Source: Mycobacterium sp. Root265
GTDB taxonomy: Bacteria; Actinomycetota; Actinomycetes; Mycobacteriales; Mycobacteriaceae
NCBI RefSeq assembly: GCF_001428895.1
Contig: NZ_LMJA01000028.1
Span: 67,972 to 131,971, forward strand
Direction of reading: 5' to 3'
DNA length: 64,000 bases
In this document: positions 25,429 to 35,111 of the stretch, piece after piece
Layout: every line of letters starts with the position of its first letter
Position numbering within the stretch: position 1 is the stretch's first letter
Translations under genes and position numbers: made by a program
The notes under the pieces: model-generated
Seen by the model: the letters and a program-made list of their open reading frames with translations, nothing else
Database searches by the model: none
What the model was told of the DNA's origin: nothing

Positions 25429-25525
25429 CCAGCTGCTAATATCTCCTGCGACCCAGCGCGCGCTGCAGTTCGCGGCGGCCGCGCCTTCGTTAACCTTCGC
25501 GGACCTATTTTGATGGAGTTGTTTC

Positions 25526-25795
25526 GTGGCGCTCACAGCCGAACAGAAAAAAGAGATCCTCGGCCAGTACGGCCTGCATGACACCGATACCGGTTCGCCG
25601 GAGGCTCAGGTCGCACTGCTGACCAAGCGGATCTTGGATCTCACCGAACACCTCAAGCTGCACAAGCACGATCACCACTCGCGGCGGGGGCTGCTGCTGT
25701 TGGTCGGTCGCCGGCGCCGGCTGCTCAAGTACGTCGCTCAGGTCGACGTCGCGCGCTACCGGTCGCTGATCGAGCGCCTCGGTCTGCGTCGCTGA
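25526..25795 (+). CDS. rpsO: 30S ribosomal protein S15
   Basis: An 89-residue ribosomal protein that binds the 16S rRNA central domain and forms inter-subunit bridges. The conserved core is visible: [48 protein letters not shown]. The GTG start at 25526 has a GGAG about 10 nt upstream. The 97-bp leader before it is likely to hold the promoter and any S15 autoregulatory RNA structure, although no pseudoknot was proven by eye. Its TGA overlaps a CTG that is the best start for lppU. Confidence 0.97.
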   Translation: MALTAEQKKEILGQYGLHDTDTGSPEAQVALLTKRILDLTEHLKLHKHDHHSRRGLLLLVGRRRRLLKYVAQVDVARYRSLIERLGLRR

Positions 25796-26295
25796 CACAG
25801 CGTCGCTCAACCTGCGCCGTTCTCGGCGTCCTGGTTGTTGGAGTCATGGGGGGACTCACCGGTTGTTCGTCGGCCGCTGCCGCCGCTTTTCAGGCCGGAG
25901 ACTGCCTGAAAGTGGGCGGCACCCCCGACAAGCCGGACGCTGTCAAAGCCGAATGCGGTACCCCCGACTCGACTTTCAAGGTCATCGCCACGGTCGCAGA
26001 CAGTGATCAGTGCCCCACCGATGTGGATTCCTACTACGCCACGCACAGCACGTTCAGCGATACCAGCAACACCGTGTGCATGGATATCGACTGGGTGGTG
26101 GGGCAGTGCATGAGTATCGATCCCGAGAACGGCCGTGATCCGGTGCGCGTCGACTGCAGTGACGGCAACCAGCCGCACCGCCAGCGGGCCACCGAGATCC
26201 TGCAGGGGGTGGCCAACGCCGACCAGTGCCGCAGCGGCACGGGCTATCCCTATGACCAACGGCAGTTCACCGTGTGCGTCGACGACGTCGATTGA
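25792..26295 (+). CDS. lppU: Lipoprotein LppU (probable CTG start overlapping rpsO stop)
   Basis: A 167-residue lipoprotein, ortholog by content and position of Rv2784c. The only in-frame ATG (25846) would leave just seven residues before the lipobox Cys. No ATG, GTG or TTG occurs in frame upstream back to at least 25621. Reading from the CTG at 25792, in a CTGA overlap with the rpsO stop, gives [20 protein letters not shown] and lipobox LTGC (Cys25), a complete signal peptide. The mature part has [22 protein letters not shown] and [19 protein letters not shown], with about eight cysteines. Function is unknown. Confidence 0.8.
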   Translation: MTQRRSTCAVLGVLVVGVMGGLTGCSSAAAAAFQAGDCLKVGGTPDKPDAVKAECGTPDSTFKVIATVADSDQCPTDVDSYYATHSTFSDTSNTVCMDIDWVVGQCMSIDPENGRDPVRVDCSDGNQPHRQRATEILQGVANADQCRSGTGYPYDQRQFTVCVDDVD

Positions 26296-26566
26296 CGGTC
26301 GGTGATCAGCCCCGGTGTAGCATGGAATCGTTTTGGGCCACCAATTCTGTCGAGTGGTCCGAACAGGGTGCGGTTCGCGCAGTACCGCGTGCACCGTTCC
26401 CGCGCGTCACAGCAGTACCCGCCTGATCGGGCGGTCTTCGGTAGTGGTGGCCGGAGCGTTCCTTCAATGGATCCGCCCCGGCCGCTTCGATCGACGGCCG
26501 TAGCCGAGTTCAGGGCATCGCTGGCGCGTGACGACGCAAAACAGTTGAATACCCAGAAAGGCTGCT

Positions 26567-28804
26567 ATGTCTGCAGTTGAAACCGACGAAGGCGTGTTCG
26601 AATCCACCGCCGTCATCGACAACGGGAGCTTCGGCACCCGCACCATCCGTTTCGAGACCGGACGGCTGGCCCAGCAGGCCGCCGGCGCCGTCGTCGCCTA
26701 CCTCGACGACGAGACCATGCTGCTGAGCGCCACGACCGCCAGCAAGACCCCGAAAGACCATTTCGACTTCTTCCCGCTGACCATCGACGTCGAGGAGCGG
26801 ATGTACGCCGCGGGCCGCATCCCCGGCTCGTTCTTCCGTCGTGAGGGCCGTCCCTCCACCGATGCGATCCTGACCTGTCGCCTGATCGACCGGCCGCTGC
26901 GCCCGACCTTCGTGTCCGGTCTGCGCAACGAGATCCAGGTCGTCGTCACCATCCTGAGCCTGGATCCCAAGGATCTGTATGACGTGCTCGCCATCAACGC
27001 CGCGTCGGCATCCACCCAGATCTCCGGCCTGCCGTTCTCCGGCCCGGTCGGCGGTGTGCGCGTCGCGCTGATCAACGGCCAGTGGGTGGCGTTCCCCACC
27101 GTCGAGCAGCTGGAAGACGCCGTGTTCGACATGGTGGTCGCCGGCCGTAAGGCAGGCGATGACGTCGCGATCATGATGGTCGAGGCCGAGGCCACCGACA
27201 AGGTCATCGAGCTGATCGCCGGCGGTGCCGGTGCCCCGACCGAGGCCGTCGTCGCCGAGGGACTGGAAGCGGCCAAGCCGTTCATCGCTGCGCTGTGCAC
27301 CGCGCAGGAAGAGCTGCACGCCGCCGCCGGTAAGGCGACCGCGGAGTACCCGCTGTTCCCCGATTACCAGGACGACGTCTACACCCAGGTCGCCGCGGTG
27401 GCCACCGATGCGCTGTCGCAGGCGTTGACCATCTCCGGCAAGGCCGAGCGCGATGACCGCACCAACGAGCTCAAGGGTGAGGTGCTCGAGCGCCTGGCCG
27501 ACACCTTCGCCGGTCGTGAGAAGGAGATCGGCGCGGCGTACCGCTCGCTGACCAAGAAGCTTGTGCGCCAGCGCATCCTGACCGACCACTTCCGCATCGA
27601 CGGCCGTGGCGTTACCGATATCCGCGCGCTGTCCGCCGAGGTCGCCATCATCCCGCGGGCGCACGGCAGTGCTCTGTTCGAGCGCGGCGAGACCCAGATC
27701 ATGGGTGTCACCACGCTGGACATGGTCAAGATGGCCCAGCAGATCGACTCGCTGGGACCCGAGACCTCCAAGCGCTACATGCACCACTACAACTTCCCGC
27801 CGTTCTCGACCGGTGAGACCGGCCGGGTGGGCTCGCCCAAGCGTCGCGAGATCGGCCACGGCGCGCTGGCAGAGCGGGCCCTGATGCCCGTGCTGCCGAG
27901 CGTCGAAGAGTTCCCCTACGCCATCCGCCAGGTGTCGGAAGCGTTGAGCTCCAACGGTTCCACCTCGATGGGCTCGGTGTGCGCCTCGACGCTGTCGCTG
28001 CTGAACGCCGGTGTGCCGCTGAAGGCTCCGGTCGCCGGTATCGCGATGGGTCTGGTCTCCGATGAGGTCGACGGTGAGACCCGCTACGTCACGCTCACCG
28101 ACATCCTCGGTGCCGAGGACGCGTTCGGCGACATGGACTTCAAGTGCGCAGGCACCAAGGACTTCGTCACCGCCCTGCAGCTGGACACCAAGCTCGACGG
28201 CATCCCGTCCAAGGTGCTGGCCGGTGCGCTGGCCCAGGCCAAGGACGCGCGTATCACCATTCTCGAGGTCATGGCCGAGGCCATCGACGAGCCCGACGAG
28301 ATGAGCCCGTACGCGCCGCGCATCACCACCATCAAGGTGCCGGTCGACAAGATCGGTGAGGTGATCGGGCCCAAGGGCAAGATGATCAACTCGATCACCG
28401 AGCAGACCGGGGCGTCGATCTCGATAGAGGACGACGGCACCATCTTCGTCGGCGCCAGCAATGGCGAGTCGGCTCAGGCCGCGATCGATCTGATCAACGC
28501 GATCGCCAACCCGCAGCTGCCCAAGGTCGGCGAGCGGTTCCTCGGAACCGTGGTCAAGACCACCGATTTCGGTGCGTTCGTGTCGCTGCTCCCGGGTCGC
28601 GACGGCCTGGTGCACATCTCGAAGCTGGGTCGCGGCAAGCGCATCGCCAAGGTCGAGGATGTGGCCACGGTCGGCGACAAGCTGCGCGTCGAGATCGCCG
28701 ATATCGACAACCGCGGCAAGATCTCGCTGGTGCTCGTCGCCGAAGATGAGGCAACCGAGGCTCCGGCCGAGGCCCCCACTGAGGCCGCGACCGCTGACGC
28801 CTAA
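26567..28804 (+). CDS. gpsI: Polyribonucleotide nucleotidyltransferase (PNPase/GpsI)
   Basis: A 745-residue 3'-5' phosphorolytic exoribonuclease. It carries two RNase PH domains (about residues 10-240 and 340-560), a KH domain ([20 protein letters not shown], about residue 590) and an S1 domain ([20 protein letters not shown], about residue 655). The acidic tail is Glu/Ala-rich. An AAAGG lies before the ATG at 26567. The 271-bp leader (26296-26566) has no gene and probably holds the promoter and a PNPase-type autoregulatory leader. The CCGCC-TGATCG-GGCGG hairpin near 26420 is the clearest structure there. Confidence 0.97.
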   Translation: MSAVETDEGVFESTAVIDNGSFGTRTIRFETGRLAQQAAGAVVAYLDDETMLLSATTASKTPKDHFDFFPLTIDVEERMYAAGRIPGSFFRREGRPSTDAILTCRLIDRPLRPTFVSGLRNEIQVVVTILSLDPKDLYDVLAINAASASTQISGLPFSGPVGGVRVALINGQWVAFPTVEQLEDAVFDMVVAGRKAGDDVAIMMVEAEATDKVIELIAGGAGAPTEAVVAEGLEAAKPFIAALCTAQEELHAAAGKATAEYPLFPDYQDDVYTQVAAVATDALSQALTISGKAERDDRTNELKGEVLERLADTFAGREKEIGAAYRSLTKKLVRQRILTDHFRIDGRGVTDIRALSAEVAIIPRAHGSALFERGETQIMGVTTLDMVKMAQQIDSLGPETSKRYMHHYNFPPFSTGETGRVGSPKRREIGHGALAERALMPVLPSVEEFPYAIRQVSEALSSNGSTSMGSVCASTLSLLNAGVPLKAPVAGIAMGLVSDEVDGETRYVTLTDILGAEDAFGDMDFKCAGTKDFVTALQLDTKLDGIPSKVLAGALAQAKDARITILEVMAEAIDEPDEMSPYAPRITTIKVPVDKIGEVIGPKGKMINSITEQTGASISIEDDGTIFVGASNGESAQAAIDLINAIANPQLPKVGERFLGTVVKTTDFGAFVSLLPGRDGLVHISKLGRGKRIAKVEDVATVGDKLRVEIADIDNRGKISLVLVAEDEATEAPAEAPTEAATADA

Positions 28805-28850
28805 GCCGGCTTTACGCCGCGCAACCCGCGGCGCAGACACCTCCGAGGCA

Positions 28851-30125
28851 GTGCGGGTGACCGCACTGCCCGGAGGGTTGCGGGTGGTCACCGAATACAT
28901 CCCCTCGGTGCACTCGGCCTCGGTGGGTGTGTGGGTGGGTGTCGGTTCACGCGACGAGGGAAGTTCGGTCGCGGGGGCCGCACACTTCCTGGAACACCTG
29001 CTGTTCAAGTCCACGCCGACGCGCAGCGCGGTCGAGATCGCCCAGGCCGTCGACGCGGTCGGTGGTGAGCTCAACGCCTTCACTGCGCGCGAACACACCT
29101 GCTATTACGCGCATGTGCTCGATTCGGATCTGGAATTGGCCGTCGACCTGGTGGCCGATGTCGTCCTGCGTGGCCAGTGCGCCGCTGATGATGTCGAGAT
29201 CGAGCGCGACGTCGTGCTCGAAGAGATCGCCATGCGCGACGACGATCCCGAGGACACCCTGGGTGATGTTTTCCTGTCGGCGATGTTCGGCTCGCACCCG
29301 GTCGGACGGCCCGTCATCGGCAGTGTGGAGTCGATCTCGGCGATGACCCGCACGCAGTTGCATTCGTTTCACCAGCGCCGCTACACGCCGGAGCGGATGA
29401 TCCTCGCGGTGGCGGGCAATATCGATCACGGCGAGGTCGTTGCCCTGGCGCGTGAGTACTTCGGGCCACGGCTGGTCCGCGGCCGCACCGCGGTCCCACA
29501 CCGCAAAGGCACCGGACGGGTGACGGGCAAGCCTGGTCTGCAACTGGTCAACAAAGATGCCGAGCAGACCCATCTGTCGCTCGGGGTCCGGACACCGGGC
29601 CGGCAGTGGGATCACCGCTGGGCCCTGTCGGTTCTGAACTCCGCACTCGGCGGCGGCCTGAGTTCGCGTCTGTTCCAACAGATTCGGGAAACCCGCGGGC
29701 TGGCGTACTCCGTCTACTCCACGATCGACACATTTTCCGACACCGGGGCGTTCTCGGTGTACGCGGCCTGTCTGCCGGAGCGTTTCGACGAGGTGGTGCG
29801 GGTGGCGACCGACGTGCTGGCCGATGTGGCTCGTGACGGCATCACCGAATCCGAATGCCGGATCGCCAAGGGATCGCTGCGTGGCGGCCTGGTGCTCGGC
29901 CTGGAGGATTCCGGGTCGCGGATGCACCGGATCGGCCGCAGCGAACTGAATTACGGAGCGCACCGCACCATCGCGCAAACCCTTGAGCAGATCGACGCGG
30001 TGAGCCTCGACGAGGTCAACAGCGTGGCGCGCCGTTTGCTGGCTCGGCCGATGGGCGCGGCGGTGCTGGGCCCGCACAGATCCAGAAAGTCCTTGCCGCA
30101 GCGGCTTCGGGATATTGCGGGGTAG
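28851..30125 (+). CDS. pepR: M16-family zinc metalloprotease PepR
   Basis: A 424-residue peptidase (Rv2782c counterpart). The inverted zinc motif [11 protein letters not shown] (HxxEH) is near residue 45, with the third ligand in [15 protein letters not shown]. The C-terminal half has the R/Y pair in [24 protein letters not shown]. The start is uncertain. GTG at 28851 is used, while GTG at 28857 has a better-spaced GAGG. A CTG at 28794 would add a basic leader similar in length to the M. tuberculosis N-terminus. It follows gpsI directly and is likely co-transcribed. Confidence 0.92.
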   Translation: MRVTALPGGLRVVTEYIPSVHSASVGVWVGVGSRDEGSSVAGAAHFLEHLLFKSTPTRSAVEIAQAVDAVGGELNAFTAREHTCYYAHVLDSDLELAVDLVADVVLRGQCAADDVEIERDVVLEEIAMRDDDPEDTLGDVFLSAMFGSHPVGRPVIGSVESISAMTRTQLHSFHQRRYTPERMILAVAGNIDHGEVVALAREYFGPRLVRGRTAVPHRKGTGRVTGKPGLQLVNKDAEQTHLSLGVRTPGRQWDHRWALSVLNSALGGGLSSRLFQQIRETRGLAYSVYSTIDTFSDTGAFSVYAACLPERFDEVVRVATDVLADVARDGITESECRIAKGSLRGGLVLGLEDSGSRMHRIGRSELNYGAHRTIAQTLEQIDAVSLDEVNSVARRLLARPMGAAVLGPHRSRKSLPQRLRDIAG

Positions 30126-30130
30126 GTGGG

Positions 30131-30136
30131 TACAGT
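30131..30136 (+). promoter_or_regulatory. Predicted -10 element, leaderless (beta-lactamase)
   Basis: TACAGT, 6 nt before the ATG at 30143. Confidence 0.45.
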
Positions 30137-30142
30137 CGGGTG

Positions 30143-31042
30143 ATGCTCCTGTCACGACGAAGAGTTCTGTTCGGCGGTATGGCATTGGCGGCGGCAGGGG
30201 CGCTGGCCGGCTGCGCGGACGAATCCGCGTTGGCGGCTCCGGCGCTCACACTCGAAGAGCAGATCCGTGAGCTCGAGGCGCGCTACAACGCCTTCGTCGG
30301 TCTGTACGCGGTGAATCTGCAGTCCGGCTTCGCGGTGGAGAATCGTGCCGACGAGGCCTTTGCGCTCTGCTCGACCTTCAAGACCTATGCCGCCGCCCGG
30401 GTGCTACGCGGCGTCGCCGACGGTGAATTGACCTTGGAGCAGCAGGTTTTCGTGAAACCCGAAGGCTTGCTGCCGAATTCGCCGGTGACCGGCGAACGTC
30501 TGGGCCAGGAGATGACGCTGGCCGAGCTGTCCCAGGCGGCCCTGCAGCGCAGCGACAACCTCGCGGCGAATCTGTTGTTGGAGACCATCGGCGGACCGCA
30601 GGAGATCACCGCGTTCGCCCGCAGCGTCGGCGATGACCGGACCCGGCTGGACCGCTGGGAGATCGAGTTGAACTCGGCGATACCGGGGGATCCCCGCGAC
30701 ACCACCACACCGCGGGCACTGGCGGCCGGCTTCCGCAATCTGTTGGCCGGTGACGCTTTACCGCCCGCGCAGCGCGAAATACTCGACGGCTGGATGCGCG
30801 CAAACCAGACCTCCAGCATGCGGGCCGGTCTACCGCCCGGGTGGACCACCGCCGACAAGACCGGTAGCGGGGACTACGCGACCACCAACGATTCCGGTGT
30901 GGCGTACGGGCCCGACGGCGCACGGGTGCTCCTGACCATCATGACCCGGACACAGTCCGCCGATCCCGAGGCCGAAGGCTTGCGACCGTTGGTCGGTGAG
31001 GTCACGGCCCTGGTGCTACCGCATCTGCTCGGGCGGCGATGA
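30143..31042 (+). CDS. blaS: Class A beta-lactamase (BlaS-like lipoprotein)
   Basis: A 299-residue exported serine beta-lactamase. The signal has a twin-arginine run (SRRRVLF) and lipobox LAGC (Cys24), so it is probably Tat-exported and lipidated. Catalytic motifs are STFK (Ser70/Lys73), SDN (130 loop), the omega-loop glutamate in RWEIELNSA and KTGSG (234). M. tuberculosis BlaC has SDG where SDN is seen here. M. smegmatis BlaS lies in the same gpsI-pepR-ald neighbourhood. The ATG at 30143 sits 6 nt after TACAGT; the GTG one codon earlier is unlikely. Confidence 0.93.
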   Translation: MLLSRRRVLFGGMALAAAGALAGCADESALAAPALTLEEQIRELEARYNAFVGLYAVNLQSGFAVENRADEAFALCSTFKTYAAARVLRGVADGELTLEQQVFVKPEGLLPNSPVTGERLGQEMTLAELSQAALQRSDNLAANLLLETIGGPQEITAFARSVGDDRTRLDRWEIELNSAIPGDPRDTTTPRALAAGFRNLLAGDALPPAQREILDGWMRANQTSSMRAGLPPGWTTADKTGSGDYATTNDSGVAYGPDGARVLLTIMTRTQSADPEAEGLRPLVGEVTALVLPHLLGRR

Positions 31043-31097
31043 GTTTTCGTCGGCGCCGCCGTCTGTTCTGATGACGATGCCGACGAAAGGAACTCAG

Positions 31098-31898
31098 ATG
31101 TCCGATTACTCCGCCCCCGTGGGGGCACCCGTCTGGTTCGACCTGGTGAGCAGTGATCCCGCCGTGGCCGCCGAGTTCTATCGGGCGATCTTCGGCTGGG
31201 AGCTCGAGGGGCCGGCCCAACCGGAGTTCGGTGGATACCAGAACTTCCTGCACCACGGGAAGCGCGTGGCCGGCCTGGTCCCGTACATGGCCGAGGCCGG
31301 CGGCGTCGCCAACGTGTGGTCGGTGTATCTGCACACCGAGGACGCCAGGGCGACCGCCGACACCATCGTGGCCGCCGGTGGGTCGGTGATGGTGCCGCCG
31401 ATGCCCGTCGGCGACATGGGCTCGATGATGGTCGCGACCGACACCGCGGGCGCGGTCATCGGTTTCTGGCAGCCGGGAACGCACGTCGGCTTCACCGAGT
31501 GGGGCGAGCACGGCACGCCGTACTGGTTCGAGTGCCAGAGCAAGGACTATGACAAGTCGGTGGCGTTCTACTCCGATGTCATCGGGGCACGCCTGGAGGA
31601 GATCGGCACCGGCGGCGATCCCGCCGCGGTGGGCCCCGACCGCTACTCACAGGTGTTCGTCGGCGAGAGCGCCTATTCGGGGATCATGGATTCCGCCACG
31701 CTGTTTCCGCCCGAGGTGCCGTCGTTCTGGCAGGTCTACGTGATGGTCGACGATGTGGCGGCGACCGTCGCGCTGGCCGAGTCCCTGGGCGCGGAGAGCC
31801 CCATGCCGGGCGAAGAGACCCCGTACGGCACGTTGGCCGTGATCAAGGACCCGCTCGGCGCGATCATCTGCCTCGGTCATCCACCGGCCGGCATGTGA
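31098..31898 (+). CDS. VOC-family protein (tandem glyoxalase-like domains)
   Basis: A 266-residue protein with two vicinal-oxygen-chelate domains. The first starts VWFDLVSSDPAVAAEFYRAIFGWELEG and the second YWFECQSKDYDKSVAFYSDVIGARLEE. Each has the beta-alpha-beta-beta-beta pattern and ends in an ATDTAGAVIGFWQPG or IKDPLGAIICLG strand. Relatives include glyoxalases, dioxygenases and bleomycin-binding proteins. No specific activity can be assigned. The ATG at 31098 has AAAGGA upstream. A strong hairpin terminator follows and separates it from the convergent ald gene. Confidence 0.9.
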   Translation: MSDYSAPVGAPVWFDLVSSDPAVAAEFYRAIFGWELEGPAQPEFGGYQNFLHHGKRVAGLVPYMAEAGGVANVWSVYLHTEDARATADTIVAAGGSVMVPPMPVGDMGSMMVATDTAGAVIGFWQPGTHVGFTEWGEHGTPYWFECQSKDYDKSVAFYSDVIGARLEEIGTGGDPAAVGPDRYSQVFVGESAYSGIMDSATLFPPEVPSFWQVYVMVDDVAATVALAESLGAESPMPGEETPYGTLAVIKDPLGAIICLGHPPAGM

Positions 31899-31921
31899 GA
31901 TACACCGGTATCTGAAATACA

Positions 31922-31955
31922 CGTCGCCCGGCCGGATTGCTCCAGCCGGGCGACG
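31922..31955. terminator. Bidirectional hairpin terminator between the VOC gene and ald
   Basis: An 11-bp perfect stem, CGTCGCCCGGC pairing with GCCGGGCGACG, with a 12-nt loop. It is placed between two convergent stops (31898 and 31970). No U-tract follows, as is common for mycobacterial terminators. Confidence 0.75.
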
Positions 31956-31969
31956 GTGGGGGTCGGCGG

Positions 31970-33097
31970 TTACGCCAGCAGTTTCGCGGGGTCGGTGAAC
32001 GGCAGATCCAGGTCGGCCGCCACCTGCTCGGACAGCAGTGCGCCCTCGTGGGTGGACAGACCCTTCGCGAGGGCACTGTCAGCACGACTGGCCTCGCGCC
32101 AACCCTTGTCGGCCAGCTTGAGCACGTAGGGCATCGTCGCGTTGGTGAGCGCGTAGGTCGATGTCCGCGGCACGGCACCGGGCATGTTCGCCACGCAGTA
32201 GAAGACCGTGTCATGCACTGCGAACGTCGGGTCGTCGTGGGTGGTGGGCCGGGAATCCTCGAAGCAGCCACCCTGGTCGATCGCGATGTCGACCAGTACC
32301 GCACCGGACTTCATCTGGGCGACAGTCGCATTGGTGACCAGCTTGGGGGCCTTGGCGCCGGGCACCAGGACCGCACCGATGACCAGGTCGGCCTGCTTGA
32401 CCGCGTCCTCCAGGTCCAGGCTCGACGAGTAGCGGGTCTCGATGGCGCCGCCGTACTCGGCGTCGATCTTGCGCAGGATGTTGATGTTGAGGTCGAACAC
32501 GGTCACGTGCGCGCCCATGCCCCAGGCCACCGCGGCCGCGTTGTCGCCGGCCATGCCGCCGCCGATGACCACGACCTTGGCCGGGGCGACACCGGGAACA
32601 CCGCCCATCAGGACGCCGCGACCGCCCTGGGTGCGCATCAGGTGGTAGGCACCGACCTGTGCGGCCAGTCGTCCGGCGACCTCGCTCATCGGTGCCAAGA
32701 GAGGAAGTGCGACAGAGTTGTCCGGGCCGGCGGTCTGCACGGTCTCGTACGCGATGGACGTGGTGCCGGAGGCCAGCAGCGCGTCGGTGCACGGCTTGGA
32801 CGCGGCCAGGTGCAGGTAGGTGAACAGCGTCTGGCCCTTGCGCAGGCGCGCGTATTCGGCCTCGATCGGTTCCTTCACCTTGAGCAGCAGGTCGGCCTCG
32901 GCCCACACCTGTTCGGCGGTGGCGACGATCTGCGCGCCGGCAGCCTTGAAGTCGTTGTCGGAGATGGCAGAACCGTCACCGGCGCCGGCCTGGATGACGA
33001 CGTCGTGGCCGCGGCGGCTGAGTTCGGCAACGCCGGCCGGGGTGATGGCGACGCGGAATTCGTTGTTCTTGATCTCGGTCGGGATGCCGACGAGCAT
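31970..33097 (-). CDS. ald: L-alanine dehydrogenase
   Basis: A 375-residue NAD-dependent enzyme interconverting L-alanine and pyruvate plus ammonia (Rv2780 counterpart). It opens with LVGIPTEIKNNEFRVAITPAGV. Catalytic Lys is in DLLLKVKEP and His in FTYLHLAAS. The nucleotide-binding loop is VVVIGGGMAGDNAA. The ATG at 33097 matches the family N-terminus; upstream in-frame residues belong to the promoter region. It is divergent from aldR across 92 bp, the known arrangement in which AldR controls ald. Confidence 0.96.
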   Translation of the reverse strand: MLVGIPTEIKNNEFRVAITPAGVAELSRRGHDVVIQAGAGDGSAISDNDFKAAGAQIVATAEQVWAEADLLLKVKEPIEAEYARLRKGQTLFTYLHLAASKPCTDALLASGTTSIAYETVQTAGPDNSVALPLLAPMSEVAGRLAAQVGAYHLMRTQGGRGVLMGGVPGVAPAKVVVIGGGMAGDNAAAVAWGMGAHVTVFDLNINILRKIDAEYGGAIETRYSSSLDLEDAVKQADLVIGAVLVPGAKAPKLVTNATVAQMKSGAVLVDIAIDQGGCFEDSRPTTHDDPTFAVHDTVFYCVANMPGAVPRTSTYALTNATMPYVLKLADKGWREASRADSALAKGLSTHEGALLSEQVAADLDLPFTDPAKLLA

Positions 33098-33189
33098 GAT
33101 CGCTCCTTGCGATTGAGGTGGTGAGACAATTGTGAAGAAACTCCGGGACTGTGGCAATAAATATGGCGACACTTCGTTAAAGTCGTCCT

Positions 33190-33705
33190 ATGGGTGAACA
33201 ATCATCAACGCCGAGGGCTCGCCTGGCACCAGCTCCGAAGGATGTTCGGCCGGCCGAGCTCGACGACATCGACCGGCGCATGCTGCTGGCGCTGCACGCC
33301 GACGCCCGCATCTCCAACAGTGCGCTGGCCGAGACCGTCGGCATTGCGCCCTCGACCTGTCACGGTCGGCTGCGGCGGCTGCAGGATCTGGGCGTGATCC
33401 GGGGTTTCTTCACCGATATCGATCCCGCGGCGGTCGGGCTGACTCTGCAGGCGATGATTTCGGTGAGCCTGAATTCCACTGCCCGGGGCCGGATCCGCGA
33501 TTTCATCCAGCAGATCCGCCGGCGACCCCAGGTGATGAACGTGTACTTCCTGGCCGGCGGCGATGACTTCATCCTGCACGTCGCCGCGCGCGACACCGAG
33601 GATCTGCGAGCCTTCGTGGTCGAGAACCTCAACGCCGACGCCGATGTCGCGGGCACCCAGACCTCGCTGATCTTCGAGCATCTGCGCGGGGCCTCGCCGC
33701 TGTGA
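33190..33705 (+). CDS. aldR: Lrp/AsnC-family regulator AldR
   Basis: A 171-residue feast/famine regulator. The N-terminal HTH is LDDIDRRMLLALHADARISNSALAETVGIAPSTCHGRLRRLQDLGVI. The C-terminal RAM domain runs from LTLQAMISVSLN to VAGTQTSLIFEHL. Position opposite ald identifies it as the Rv2779c counterpart, which senses amino acids and regulates alanine dehydrogenase. The shared 92-bp gap contains an AT-rich patch (AATAAATAT near 33163) where operators are expected. The stop overlaps the next gene's GTG (GTGA). Confidence 0.93.
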   Translation: MGEQSSTPRARLAPAPKDVRPAELDDIDRRMLLALHADARISNSALAETVGIAPSTCHGRLRRLQDLGVIRGFFTDIDPAAVGLTLQAMISVSLNSTARGRIRDFIQQIRRRPQVMNVYFLAGGDDFILHVAARDTEDLRAFVVENLNADADVAGTQTSLIFEHLRGASPL

Positions 33706-34487
33706 GCGTCGAGGACGAGTTGGCGACCCTCTACGGCGTACCGCCCGAGGAGTTCACCGCGCTGCGCAAGGAACTGGCGAACGCGGCCAAGAAGCGCGGC
33801 GATAACGACGCGGCGCGGGTGATCGCAGCCGCTCGGCGCCCGACCACGGCGGCCTGGGTGGTCAACGAACTCATCCGGTCCGACCGGACCGCCAAAGACC
33901 GGATCGCGGAGTTGAACGCACAGCTGCGGGCCGCGCACGCGGCGATGGATGGTGTCCGGATCCGCGAACTGTCCACGCAGCAGCGAAAACTGGTGAGTCA
34001 GTTGGCGCGTACCGGGTTCGCAGCGGTCGGTATGCCCAACCCGTCGGCGGCGATCCGCGAGGATGTCACCGGCACGCTGCAGGCCGCGATCGCCGACCCC
34101 GAGGTGGCGAAACAGCTGGGCCGGCTGGAGAAGGCCCAGGAGTGGTCGGGTTTCGGCGACTTCGGCGCTCCGACGGAAAGTGCCTCACCGCGCCGGAAGG
34201 CCGAACCGGAACCGGCACCGGAACCCAAGGTCGACCGTCGCGCCGCCGAGAAGCGGCGTCGCGCCCTGGCTGCCGCCCAACGTGCACACCACGACGCGAC
34301 GGCGGCGGTGTCGGACCGGACGACCGCCCTCGCGACGGCTCGGCGCCGCTACGAGGAGGTGCTGCACGCCCTGAGCACCGCGGAGCAGGCCGTGGCCAGT
34401 GCGGAGGAACAGCTGCAGAGGGCGAATGTCGATCTCGACCAAGCTGATTCGGCGCTCGCCGAGCTCAGGGGTGAGTCGCCGACCTGA
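33702..34487 (+). CDS. Hypothetical coiled-coil protein
   Basis: A 261-residue protein of unknown function, not recognised as a named family. The N-terminal half is helical and contains YGVPPEEFTALRKELANAAKKRGD and ARRPTTAAWVVNELIRSD, a pattern seen in uncharacterised actinobacterial proteins. A Pro/Glu linker near residues 160-175 is followed by a long Ala-rich coiled coil (residues about 178-255) rich in Arg, Gln and Glu. No signal peptide or membrane segment is present. The GTG at 33702 overlaps the aldR stop, so it is coupled to aldR. Its 3' end overlaps the convergent tetR gene by 23 bp. Confidence 0.8.
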   Translation: MSVEDELATLYGVPPEEFTALRKELANAAKKRGDNDAARVIAAARRPTTAAWVVNELIRSDRTAKDRIAELNAQLRAAHAAMDGVRIRELSTQQRKLVSQLARTGFAAVGMPNPSAAIREDVTGTLQAAIADPEVAKQLGRLEKAQEWSGFGDFGAPTESASPRRKAEPEPAPEPKVDRRAAEKRRRALAAAQRAHHDATAAVSDRTTALATARRRYEEVLHALSTAEQAVASAEEQLQRANVDLDQADSALAELRGESPT

Positions 34488-35025
34488 GTTCGGCCAGTGA
34501 CTCGCCGATGAGATCGGTCAGCGGCCGCTCGGCGGGATCATCGAGCCAGCGCTCGAATGCCACCTTGAAGACCGCCACACCCGTCTGGGCCAGCAGGTCG
34601 GCCGCCGGGTCGCTGACACCGCGTCTGCGCAGCGCATCGGCCATGGTCGTGGCCAGGGATGCAAGCTTGATGAGCTCACGCTCCTGCAGGGCGGGGTGGG
34701 CATTGATGACGGTCTGGCGGGTGCGGGCGTGCGGGCGGCGGTCGCGGAAGAAGTCCGATGTCGCATCGAGTGCCGCGGCCACCGCGTCCAGCGGTGCGGT
34801 TCCCTCGGGCACGGCGTCGATCGCGCCGGCCATGGCCTCGGCGAGTTCTTCACCGCGGAACAGCACCTCGCGTTTGTCGGTGAAATGGCGGAAGAAGGTG
34901 CGCTCGGTGAGTCCGGCGCGGCCGGCGATCTCGGCGACCGTCGTCTGGTCGTAGCCGCTCTCCAGATAGAGCTCGAGCGCGGCCCGCTCCAGGCGTCCGC
35001 GCGCATCCGGTTCCCAGCGACCCAT
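34465..35025 (-). CDS. TetR-family transcriptional regulator
   Basis: A 186-residue regulator. The N-terminal DNA-binding domain reads RGRLERAALELYLESGYDQTTVAEIAGRAGLTERTFFRHFTDKREVLF, a classic TetR HTH. The ligand-binding domain is Ala/Leu-rich and unassigned. The ATG at 35025 lies 6 nt after TAGACT, suggesting a leaderless transcript. It is divergent from an epimerase-like gene, and the 86-bp gap holds a GATGTCA/TGACATC inverted repeat that is the likely operator. It probably represses the epimerase and itself. Confidence 0.92.
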   Translation of the reverse strand: MGRWEPDARGRLERAALELYLESGYDQTTVAEIAGRAGLTERTFFRHFTDKREVLFRGEELAEAMAGAIDAVPEGTAPLDAVAAALDATSDFFRDRRPHARTRQTVINAHPALQERELIKLASLATTMADALRRRGVSDPAADLLAQTGVAVFKVAFERWLDDPAERPLTDLIGESLAELRSATHP

Positions 35026-35031
35026 GTACGG

Positions 35032-35037
35032 AGTCTA
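35032..35037 (-). promoter_or_regulatory. Predicted -10 element, leaderless (tetR)
   Basis: TAGACT on the minus strand, 6 nt before the ATG at 35025. Confidence 0.45.
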
Positions 35038-35074
35038 GGTGATGACAGCGACTGACTTCGCGAGTAGCGTCGGT

Positions 35075-35093
35075 GATGTCATTGACTGACATC
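35075..35093. promoter_or_regulatory. Candidate TetR operator
   Basis: GATGTCA, 5 nt, TGACATC: a perfect 7-bp inverted repeat between the divergent tetR gene and the epimerase-like gene, 19 bp before the latter's ATG. Confidence 0.55.
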
Positions 35094-35111
35094 GACGAGG
35101 GAGAAGTGCAC

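Noticed and set aside
26296-26566. TTGACG with TAGCAT at the lppU 3' end as a sigma-A promoter for gpsI
   Set aside because: The spacing of 20 nt is too long for a confident call.
26510-29098. 862-residue minus-strand frame opposite gpsI and the start of pepR
   Set aside because: Exact antisense of gpsI, low-complexity and without motifs; gpsI is unambiguous.
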